From: Neomoorella thermoacetica
GTDB lineage: Bacteria; Bacillota; DSM-521; Neomoorellales; Neomoorellaceae
Direction: 5' to 3'
NCBI RefSeq assembly: GCF_001875325.1
Contig: NZ_MDDC01000002.1
Coordinates: 62,001-126,000, forward strand
Length of the DNA stretch: 64,000 nucleotides
Shown: positions 23,079 through 30,585 of the stretch, piece after piece
Position numbering within the stretch: the first letter of the stretch is position 1
How the letters are laid out: each line of letters begins with the position of its first letter
Notes under the pieces: model-generated
What the model saw: only the letters and a program-made list of their open reading frames with translations
Told to the model about the DNA's origin: nothing
Database searches by the model: none
Made by a program: the position numbers and the translations under genes

Positions 23079-25027
23079 CCAACCTGGAACTGGCCTGGGC
23101 CCTGGCGGAAATGGGCGACTTGCTGGAGTTGAAGGGGGAGGAGCCCTTTAAGGTGCGGGCCTACCATCGTGCCGCCCGTTCCCTGGAGAACCTGGAGGAA
23201 GAGGCGGCCGATCTATACGCCCGCGGCGCCCTGGAGGAGATACCCGGCGTGGGCAAGAACCTGGCCAAAAAGCTCGCCGAACTCCTGACCACAGGCCGCT
23301 CTACCTTTCTCGACAATCTCCGCCGGGAAGTGCCGCCGGGCCTGCGGGAGATGCTGGCCATCCCGGGGCTGGGCAGCCGTACCGTCCGCCAGATTCACCA
23401 GGGACTGGGGATTACGACCCTGGCTGAGCTGGAACAGGCGGCCCGGGAGAGGCGCATCCGCACCCTGCCGGGCCTGGGCAGCAAGACGGAACTGGCCATC
23501 CTGCGGGGGCTGGAAATGCTGCGGGAGGTCCAGGACCGGGTACCCCTGGGGGTGGCCCGGCCCCTGGCCCTGTTGTTGCGGGCTCAACTCCTGGCCCTGC
23601 CGGGGGTGGTCCGGGCGGAAATAGCCGGGAGCGTCCGCCGCGGTAAAGAAATGGTGGGGGATATTGATCTGGTGGCCGCCGTCGAGCCGGACAACCAGGT
23701 GGCGGCAGTCCTGGCCCGCCACCCCCAGGTCAAGGAAGTCCTGGCCAGGGAACCGGACCGCCTGGCCCTGCAGACGAACCTGGGCCTGAAGATCGAAGTG
23801 ATCATGGTTCCCCCGGAGGATTTCCCGGCCACCCTCTTTTATGCCACCGGGTCAAAGGCGCATCGCCGGGCCCTGCTTCGCCTGGCCGCCGAAAAAGGTC
23901 TTGGGGCGGCCGGCCTGGGCCTGGTTACCCCGCGCTGGCTGGCCGAGGAGGAGGACGTGCTGGCCGGGGGAACTACGGAAGCCCCGGGAAAGGATGGCGG
24001 GTCCCATGGGGAAACGGCTGCCGCCTTTGCAACATCCGGGGCGACGGTTAAGGAGGATACCCCCGGGGTCGCCGGCGGTGCTCCTGGTACCGGCGTGCCC
24101 CCTGCAGGCGCCGGCGCACCCCTTACACCTGCCGGTACTGGGACCAATGCGCGGGAAGAACACGCCGGGGTGAGGGAGCCGGTTGAAGCTGCCTTTTACC
24201 AGCGCCTGGGTTTACCTTACATCGTCCCCGAACTCCGGGAAGACCGGGGAGAGCTCGCAGCCGCCCGGCGGGGGGAACTGCCCCACCTTGTTACCCTCGC
24301 CGATATCCGTGGCGACCTGCATATGCACAGCCGCTATAGCGACGGGGTGGAGACCATTGCCGCCATGGCCGCGGCAGCCAGGGCCAGGGGCTACCAGTAT
24401 ATCGCCATCACCGACCACTCCCGCTCCCTGGCGGTGGCCCGGGGCCTGAGCCTTGAACAGTTAAAGGCCCAGCGGGAAGAGATTGCCCGCCTGAATGAGG
24501 AACTGGAGGGCATCACCATCCTGGCCGGGATCGAAGTGGACATCCTGGCCGACGGCCGCCTGGACTACGAAGATGAGGTTTTAAAGGAATTCGACCTGGT
24601 CATCGCCTCCATTCATTCCGGCTTCCGCCAGGAGAGGGAGCAGATCATGGCCCGCCTGGAAGCGGCCCTGCGCCACCCTTATGTGGATATCCTGGGACAC
24701 CCCACCGGCCGCATGCTGGGCCGGCGGCAGCCCTACGCCGTAGATGTCAAGAGGGTTATAGAACTGGCCGCGGAGACAGGGACTATCCTGGAGATCAACG
24801 CCAGCCCCGAACGGCTGGATCTAAACGATACCTCGGCCCGCCTGGCCAAAGAATACGGTGTACCCATAGCCATTGATACCGATGCCCATGATCCCCACCG
24901 CCTGGCGGACATGGAGTACGGCGTCCTCACCGCCCGGCGCGGCTGGCTGGAACCAGCGGACGTAGTCAACACCTGGGAACTGGAACGGCTGCTGGCCAGG
25001 CTGAAGCGGAACAGGCGCGGGGCGTAA
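23075..25027 (+). CDS. polX: PolX-type DNA polymerase/PHP exonuclease with insertion
   Basis: A family X polymerase fused to a PHP nuclease (650 residues, longer than the usual ~570). Residues 1-150 hold the 8-kDa and helix-hairpin-helix regions (EEIPGVGKNLAKKLAELL, IPGLGSRTVRQIHQ). The palm has catalytic Asp196 and Asp198 in GDIDLV. The third acidic position, normally Asp, appears as Glu241 in LKIEVIMV. Residues about 297-370 form a Gly/Ala/Pro/Thr-rich low-complexity insert not seen in typical PolX. The PHP domain from 413 (GDLHMHSRYSDG, ITDHSRS, ILGHPTGR, IDTDAHDPHRL) keeps its metal ligands. Polymerase activity may be weakened while 3'-5' exonuclease or AP-endonuclease activity remains (inference). 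The start is TTG, overlapping zapA. Confidence 0.9.
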   Translation: MTNLELAWALAEMGDLLELKGEEPFKVRAYHRAARSLENLEEEAADLYARGALEEIPGVGKNLAKKLAELLTTGRSTFLDNLRREVPPGLREMLAIPGLGSRTVRQIHQGLGITTLAELEQAARERRIRTLPGLGSKTELAILRGLEMLREVQDRVPLGVARPLALLLRAQLLALPGVVRAEIAGSVRRGKEMVGDIDLVAAVEPDNQVAAVLARHPQVKEVLAREPDRLALQTNLGLKIEVIMVPPEDFPATLFYATGSKAHRRALLRLAAEKGLGAAGLGLVTPRWLAEEEDVLAGGTTEAPGKDGGSHGETAAAFATSGATVKEDTPGVAGGAPGTGVPPAGAGAPLTPAGTGTNAREEHAGVREPVEAAFYQRLGLPYIVPELREDRGELAAARRGELPHLVTLADIRGDLHMHSRYSDGVETIAAMAAAARARGYQYIAITDHSRSLAVARGLSLEQLKAQREEIARLNEELEGITILAGIEVDILADGRLDYEDEVLKEFDLVIASIHSGFRQEREQIMARLEAALRHPYVDILGHPTGRMLGRRQPYAVDVKRVIELAAETGTILEINASPERLDLNDTSARLAKEYGVPIAIDTDAHDPHRLADMEYGVLTARRGWLEPADVVNTWELERLLARLKRNRRGA

Positions 25028-25045
25028 AACAGTATTTAAAAATAG

Positions 25046-25075
25046 AGGCCACCAGGTTAACCCTGGCGGCCTTTA
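25046..25075 (+). terminator. Possible terminator after polX
   Basis: AGGCCACCAGG / CCTGGCGGCCT forms a strong hairpin 18 bases after the stop codon, followed by TTTAACTTA. The T-run is short. Confidence 0.6.
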
Positions 25076-25101
25076 ACTTATGGCGGTAAACCCTGCACCT
25101 T

Positions 25102-25129
25102 TTGTCAACCCTGGAAATCATGGTATAAT
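25102..25129 (+). promoter_or_regulatory. Promoter of the arginase-fold gene
   Basis: TTGTCA at 25102-25107 and TATAAT at 25124-25129 with a 16-base spacer, about 40 bases before the start codon. Confidence 0.7.
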
Positions 25130-25171
25130 AAATGCCGGGCAATACAGGTGATAATTCCGGGATGATGATCC

Positions 25172-25942
25172 ATGTTTACAGGACCGAAGGTTGTCACCTT
25201 GCTGAATTTTGATGATACCTTAACTAAACAGGAAGAGCTGCGCCGTTTCCCCCATGACCTGGTCGACCTGCGGGACCTCAAGGGTACCAGGATATATTGC
25301 GCCCCGGAGGCCCTGGGAGAGATCGCCGCCCGGCTGGGAAGGGCTAAAAGGGGGATCACCTTAATCGGCAGCGGGGACTTCCATTATGTGTCCTACCTGC
25401 TGCTGGCGGCCATGACCCGCCCCTTTACCTTAATTCTCTTTGACCATCACGCCGACCTCAAGCAAGATCACCCTGATGCTCCCCTTTCCTGTGCTTCCTG
25501 GGTAGCCCGGGCCCTTGAGCTGCCGTACCTGCAGAAGGCCATAATAATCGGCACCCGCGGGGATGAAATGCGGTGGGTGCCACCCCGTCGTCGCGAGAAG
25601 GTACTCTTCCTTTTCTTCACCGGTAAGGCCTGGCTCCAGCAGGTTTTAAATAATTCTACCGGGACCGTTTATATCAGCATCGATAAAGACGTGTTGTGCC
25701 GGGAGGATGCCGTCACCAACTGGGAACAGGGGTCAATGACCCTGGCGGAACTTTTACTGGCACTGCGGGAGATTACACAGCAGAAAGAGGTAGCCGCTGC
25801 CGACGTCTGCGGCGAGGCCCCCCTGCACCCCCTGGACCAGTTGCGTCCTGCCGGCCGGGAAGCTATCCGCAAGAATATGCGTGCCAATGTAATGATCCTC
25901 CGCACCCTGCTGCTGGCTGGCAGCTATAAAAAGGCGTCCTAG
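25172..25942 (+). CDS. Arginase/ureohydrolase-fold protein
   Basis: A protein of 256 residues with arginase-fold metal motifs: GSGDFHY (residues 67-72), DHHAD (91-95) and SIDKD (169-173). These correspond to the manganese-binding Asp/His sets of arginases and agmatinases. It is shorter than true arginases and lacks their substrate-loop signatures, so the substrate is unknown. Its own promoter and the decayed region behind it suggest a single-gene unit. The Shine-Dalgarno is poor at the ATG at 25172. Confidence 0.75.
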   Translation: MFTGPKVVTLLNFDDTLTKQEELRRFPHDLVDLRDLKGTRIYCAPEALGEIAARLGRAKRGITLIGSGDFHYVSYLLLAAMTRPFTLILFDHHADLKQDHPDAPLSCASWVARALELPYLQKAIIIGTRGDEMRWVPPRRREKVLFLFFTGKAWLQQVLNNSTGTVYISIDKDVLCREDAVTNWEQGSMTLAELLLALREITQQKEVAAADVCGEAPLHPLDQLRPAGREAIRKNMRANVMILRTLLLAGSYKKAS

Positions 25943-26031
25943 CAGGATGCCCCATCAGAAATCCAGTATTCATGTGACTTTCGCATAATGGTGCGGAAAA
26001 TGAGATAAAGGCATCATAGGAGGCAAATATA

Positions 26032-26133
26032 ATGCTCAAAGTACTGGTTACCGGCGGGGCGGGATATATTGGTAACCATGGGCAACGGGGAAGCAGATGC
26101 GCCGGGATATGGCTGCCGGGCAAGTACGGCTAG
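26032..26133 (+). pseudogene. Truncated galE-like stub (33 codons)
   Basis: AGGAGG and an ATG introduce LKVLVTGGAGYIGNH, the Rossmann-fold start of UDP-glucose 4-epimerase and related NAD-dependent sugar epimerases. Homology stops after this motif and the frame ends at 26133. No epimerase remainder is seen downstream, so a deletion removed more than 90 percent of the gene while leaving its ribosome binding site. It marks a rearrangement point near the defence-like operon. Confidence 0.75.
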
Positions 26134-26264
26134 GAAAAATAGAGTAGGTGCTTAAATATAGCTTTATGGTTGCTATGTTCATTAAACGGAGTGGGTACGG
26201 CGATGGTATGGGGATGTTCGTCCTGACCGGTTAAGTGCAATTTAAACGGCAGGTAAGATAATAA

Positions 26265-26475
26265 TTAACCTTCCCCCAGGTGTTCTTTTACCCAGGCGGT
26301 AATCAGGTCAGTATATTTTACGCCTTTTTTGCGGGCCAGCAAGCGTAGAGGTTTCAAAATCTTCCTTTTCCAGGTTGATAGTTACCGCCAGGTTATTCCT
26401 GCCTGTAAAGCGGACTTCCTTCGCTTCTTCCAGGCTACCGGCAAAGTCGGCCAGCTCTGGAACAATTAAATTAAA
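26265..26475 (-). pseudogene. Frameshifted ribbon-helix-helix antitoxin relic
   Basis: On the minus strand one frame encodes ELADFAGSLEEAKEVRF and NNLAVTINLEKEDFE. Another frame then continues as LLARKKGVKYTDLITAWVKE and ends at a TAA at 26265-26267. Joined by a single frame change near 26345-26360, they make a typical CopG/BrnA-type antitoxin: a β-strand TINLEKE followed by a helix-turn-helix. No good start codon is found in frame upstream and no toxin partner is visible. It is most likely a dead remnant of a toxin-antitoxin pair. Confidence 0.6.
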
Positions 26476-26497
26476 AAATAGCCATAACCTAAATAAC

Positions 26498-26534
26498 TGC
26501 CCCGCGAATGGAAATCTTCGCCGGGGCATTTTTT
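26498..26534 (+). terminator. Orphan terminator-like hairpin
   Basis: TGCCCCGCGAA / TTCGCCGGGGCA with one bulge is followed by TTTTTT on the plus strand. No intact plus-strand gene lies just upstream; it may shield the operon starting at 26708 from read-through. The rest of 25943-26700 (26134-26264 and 26535-26690) shows nothing else recognisable. Confidence 0.6.
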
Positions 26535-26707
26535 GCCCTGACGCTTTTGGCAGGAATCCGGAGATTTTTGCCGAACTGGTCATAGTATTGGCTGTAGTAT
26601 CCATAATCCAGGGCTTTTTTGATTCAGGCCCAGACCAGCCGGGCCCGGGCCGGCAAACGGGCGATCCCATGCCGGGTACCAGAAGCTGAGGACAGGAGGT
26701 CTTGACC

Positions 26708-29700
26708 TTGCAATCGGTACTGGTTACATGCCAGCCACGTCCCGAGATCCTGGCCGGGACGTTTAACCCCGAGGTTTTTACAGCGTCTTTAAGCCCCATT
26801 ATCGAGTATTATCGCAGCGGCCGGGGCGTCATAGATAGTATTTACACCAATGCGGAACTATTTTTCCGCGAGGCTACCTACCCGACGCAGGGCCTGCGCT
26901 TGACCCTGGCGGAAGTTTTTGGTCGCCTCGCGGGTGACATGATGGTTCCAGCTATCCACCGGTTGGAAACGGCTTTTGGCGGCGGTAAGACCCATACGCT
27001 GATCGCCTGCACCCACATTGCCCACCGGGGTACAGAGCTGCGGGGCCTGATCCAGGATTTTCTCGACCCGGAGCTTCTTCCCGAGCCCGGTTCAGTCGCT
27101 GTCGTCGGCGTGGCAGGGGATGAGATTCCGGTACATAAACCTAAAGGTAATGCCCTGGTGCCCTACACCCTCTGGGGGGAGATTGCCTATCAGATCGGCG
27201 GCGAAGGGCTCTACCGTGAAGTGGAAGAGGAGGCCGGCTCCTATGCCGCACCCGGCAAGACGTATTTTGAGAGGGTGCTGAGAGGGCGAAAGGCCATTAT
27301 CATGCTGGATGAGCTGGCCCAGTACGCGGCACGGCTGGAAGCGGCCCGGCCCGATGGCGCGAACCAGCTCGCTGCCTTTCTAATGGGGCTTCACGGCTAT
27401 GCCCGCAACCATCCCGGGATCGCGGTTATCCTCACGCTGGCCAGCGCAACCGATGCCTTTGCTCGCCAAACGGAGCTTTTGTCGAAGCTCGTTAGCCAGG
27501 TGCGCGGCGAAGAGGTGAGCGAAGACGACGCCCTGGGAATTGGCGAAAAAGCCGTCAAGGGCGTGGCCAGCGTGGTGGCTCGTGACGCCGTCCAGATTAC
27601 GCCGGTGCACGCCGCCGAGATCGCGTCCGTACTCGCCAAGCGGCTTTTTTTATCGGTAAACCGCGACGCTGCCAGGGCGACCGCCGGGGAATATATTGAG
27701 ATGTACCGCCGCAACGCCAGTATGCTTCCGGAAGAGGCTACCAGCGAGGATTTTCAGGGACGGATGATCGCCAGCTATCCCTTTCACCCCACCCTGATAG
27801 ACTTCCTGAATAACAAGCTGGCCAGTGCCGAGAACTTCCAGGGCACGCGCGGCGTCCTGCGGGTGCTGGCCCTGGCTGTCCGCAGCCTGTGGCTGCAACA
27901 GCAGGACGTGACCATGATCCACGCCTGTCACCTGGACCTGCGCTCGGACCGGGTGGTCAATGAGATCCTTGGCCGCACAGGCAGCTCGGACCTGCTGTTC
28001 GTCCTTAATGCCGATGTGGGCAGCGTCGACACGGGCACCCTCGAGGGCGGCCGCAGCAATGCGGAACTTGCCGACCAGCGCAACCCGCACCCGGAGGGTC
28101 ATCCCCTTTACGAGTACACCTGGAAGACTGTCTTCCTGCACAGCCTGGTGGGCCGCGAAGAGGGCCTGGACTCCAAAATCTTCGGCCTTACCGAGTCTGA
28201 GGCGCTGTTCTGTGTATCCTTTCCCGGCCTCACGCCGCCCCAGGTACACATGGCGTTAGAGGAGATAAACGAAAGCGCTTTTTACCTCCGCTACGAGCAG
28301 GGAAAATATTTTGCCGGCCGCGAGCCGACGATTAACAACATCCTCGCCAGGATCCGCAAGACCCTCACGGCAGACCAGGTGAAGGAACTTCTTGAGGCCA
28401 CGGCGCGGAAGATCATCACCGGCGGTTCGGGCCTTTTCCATATTGAACACGACGTCTCACTGCCGGAACATTTGCCTGACGGCAAGGGGAGGCCCGTGCT
28501 GGGGGTCGTCGCGCTGACTGCCGAAACCATCGATGTTGAGGCAATGGTGACCACCAGGGGTATTAATAAACCCCGGCAGCAGCAGAATCTCATCTTTATC
28601 CTGGTTCCAGAGACCGTCACTGTGCAAGGGATAAGCCGCCAGGAGGGGCTTTTCGCGAGTCCAAGCACCCAGGTGCAAGAAGCCCGGCAGCGTATCGAGG
28701 CTATCGCCCGTCAGGTCAAAGCGATGCGCATCTTGAGCGACAGGCCGCAGAGCTATGGCCTCAACCCCCAGCGGCTGGCGGAAGAGGATTTTCAGAAACG
28801 ATACCGTGAGCGGGAGCAGGCGCTGGTTACCGCCGTTGCCAGCATCTACACCAGCCTCTACTACCCCGGGGCGGCCGGGCACATCGTCCGCAAAGAGATC
28901 AAGACATCCGGGGGCGAGGGCGGGATGCCCTTTATCGAGCAAATCCGTACCACCTTGATCAATGCCGGTGAGCTTCTCACCGGCAGCAATACTACCCAGG
29001 CGGACCTTTTGAACCTGAGCAGGCTCTTCTTTGAGCCGGGCGACACCATAACCCTAGAGAAGCTGCGGGAGAACTTCTCCTGCCGGCGCAGCTGGCCGGT
29101 GCTGGAGAGTGCGGGCGTCTTCGAGCAGATTATCCGCGCCGGGGTGCAGAAGGGCGTATGGTGCGTTTACCGCATGGGCGCAGAAGATAGTCTAAAGCCG
29201 GCCGAGTTCTACCACCGGGAAAACGAGATTCCCATGGGGGTCAACCTGGCCGGCGCGGGCTACGGGCTCGTCACCGTCCAGGGAGCGAACCAGCGCGGCT
29301 GGATGGGAGCCCGCAGGCCTGATCCGGCCAGGGTTCGTGACGGCGTGCTCTATACAATTAGCGGTGGCGGGGAGGCAACGGTGCGGGAGGTTGCGGATAA
29401 CCTGGCTGAAAAATACGGGGAAATTCCGGCCCGGGACTTCCAGGAAGCTGTAGTGACCCTGGTCAAGGATGGCCGCCTGCTGGCCTTCCGCGGCGCGCCG
29501 GAGCAGCAAGAAAAGCCCGAACTCATCCAGGGTCCCGGTGCAGCCCTGTATACCCCCCAGCCTAATGATGTGCTGATCACCCCGGCAAAGGCGGCCGAGC
29601 GGGGATGGGTCACAGCCGGCCGCCGGGCCTTTACCCTGGAGGGCAAAGAAGGTGCTGAGAAGCTCCTGCCGCTGTTGCGGCGGCTGGGCAGCATCTACAA

Positions 29701-29932
29701 CCGGGGCGCCAGGTCCACCATTGACAGCCTGGACCTGGCGGACCTTGAGCTTCCGGAGGGGGGCCTCCTCCGCATTCAGCTCACCGGCGTCACCCCGGGC
29801 TCCATGAAGGCCCTCGCTGAGCTGTTCGAGGTGCTGGCCGGTGTCGTGGCAAAAGGAGAGCACACGGAGGCTTTCCTCGAGATCCTGGACCCCGCTGACG
29901 ACTGCCCGCTTATCCAGGAGCTTAAGAAATAA
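26708..29932 (+). CDS. DUF499 family ATPase (first gene of defence-like operon)
   Basis: A large cytosolic protein of about 1074 residues. Near residues 90-98 a modified Walker A (AFGGGKTHT) and near 200-206 a Walker B (AIIMLDELAQ) identify the AAA+-like DUF499 ATPase. The rest is long and without other recognisable catalytic motifs. DUF499 proteins recur beside DUF1156 methylases and SNF2 helicases in prokaryotic defence islands (family knowledge). AGGAGG at 26694-26699 lies 8 bases before the TTG at 26708 and only 2 before the TTG at 26702, so 26708 is chosen. Spacing to the next gene is about 30 bp, and the four genes up to 37745 form one operon. It may couple ATP hydrolysis to DNA sensing or loading of the partners (inference). 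Confidence 0.88.
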   Translation: MQSVLVTCQPRPEILAGTFNPEVFTASLSPIIEYYRSGRGVIDSIYTNAELFFREATYPTQGLRLTLAEVFGRLAGDMMVPAIHRLETAFGGGKTHTLIACTHIAHRGTELRGLIQDFLDPELLPEPGSVAVVGVAGDEIPVHKPKGNALVPYTLWGEIAYQIGGEGLYREVEEEAGSYAAPGKTYFERVLRGRKAIIMLDELAQYAARLEAARPDGANQLAAFLMGLHGYARNHPGIAVILTLASATDAFARQTELLSKLVSQVRGEEVSEDDALGIGEKAVKGVASVVARDAVQITPVHAAEIASVLAKRLFLSVNRDAARATAGEYIEMYRRNASMLPEEATSEDFQGRMIASYPFHPTLIDFLNNKLASAENFQGTRGVLRVLALAVRSLWLQQQDVTMIHACHLDLRSDRVVNEILGRTGSSDLLFVLNADVGSVDTGTLEGGRSNAELADQRNPHPEGHPLYEYTWKTVFLHSLVGREEGLDSKIFGLTESEALFCVSFPGLTPPQVHMALEEINESAFYLRYEQGKYFAGREPTINNILARIRKTLTADQVKELLEATARKIITGGSGLFHIEHDVSLPEHLPDGKGRPVLGVVALTAETIDVEAMVTTRGINKPRQQQNLIFILVPETVTVQGISRQEGLFASPSTQVQEARQRIEAIARQVKAMRILSDRPQSYGLNPQRLAEEDFQKRYREREQALVTAVASIYTSLYYPGAAGHIVRKEIKTSGGEGGMPFIEQIRTTLINAGELLTGSNTTQADLLNLSRLFFEPGDTITLEKLRENFSCRRSWPVLESAGVFEQIIRAGVQKGVWCVYRMGAEDSLKPAEFYHRENEIPMGVNLAGAGYGLVTVQGANQRGWMGARRPDPARVRDGVLYTISGGGEATVREVADNLAEKYGEIPARDFQEAVVTLVKDGRLLAFRGAPEQQEKPELIQGPGAALYTPQPNDVLITPAKAAERGWVTAGRRAFTLEGKEGAEKLLPLLRRLGSIYNRGARSTIDSLDLADLELPEGGLLRIQLTGVTPGSMKALAELFEVLAGVVAKGEHTEAFLEILDPADDCPLIQELKK

Positions 29933-29962
29933 CAGAACCGAAGAAAGCAGCGAGGGATGACC

Positions 29963-30574
29963 ATGACAAAGCAGAAGCCGGCTAGCGGCTGGGACCTGGA
30001 GCGGGAATTCCAGCAGCGCATCCGGCCTCTTTTAACGCAGGCCCCCTGGGTCCTGCGGGTAACCGAATATAAAGACAAGCCTGTGCCCGTCCTGGTGGTC
30101 AAGGAGCGCTTTGCACCCGGGGAGGACCGGCAGAAAAACGGGGGCGCGGCGGGTAAAACGGCTCTTAAGGAGCGGGGGCTCCTGTACGGCCAGCCCCTGC
30201 GCCGCTGTTTGCCTGTAATCCGCGTGATTATCGGCGGCGTCTGCGATGCGGCCGGGATCCCCCTTGAACTGCAGCGAGTCCTTGGCAACGGCCGTATTAC
30301 CTTCCGGGGCAACCTGCCCCTGGACGAGGAGGCGGGCGTAAAACTGGCGCTTATTTTCAAACTCCAGGAAAGGGTGAAGGAGATGGACCGGGTTGAGCTC
30401 ATCGCCTGGCGCGTGGCGCGTTTCAGCCGCGAGGAAGCCGCGTACTGGTTGACGCGGGGGACCCAGTACGGCGAGGCGGCCAACCGCTGGGCTTTAGCCG
30501 GCATGCGCATCATGCTGGGCGGCCAGCCCGGCGACAGGGCGGTCCTTCACCTGCTTGAGAAGCTGCGCAGGTAG
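29963..30574 (+). CDS. Unknown 203-aa protein of the defence-like operon
   Basis: I do not recognise this protein. It is soluble and charged, with no membrane segment, signal peptide or Cys cluster. Segments include WDLEREFQQRIRPLLTQ, a β-rich middle (PVIRVIIGGVCDAAGIPLEL) and a helical C-terminus (FSREEAAYWLTRGTQYGEAA to HLLEKLRR). Its place between the DUF499 ATPase and the DUF1156 methylase, with short gaps on both sides, suggests a dedicated partner of the complex. Two ATGs (29957 and 29963) are possible; the second is better spaced from GAGGG. Confidence 0.8.
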   Translation: MTKQKPASGWDLEREFQQRIRPLLTQAPWVLRVTEYKDKPVPVLVVKERFAPGEDRQKNGGAAGKTALKERGLLYGQPLRRCLPVIRVIIGGVCDAAGIPLELQRVLGNGRITFRGNLPLDEEAGVKLALIFKLQERVKEMDRVELIAWRVARFSREEAAYWLTRGTQYGEAANRWALAGMRIMLGGQPGDRAVLHLLEKLRR

Positions 30575-30585
30575 GAGTGATTGGA

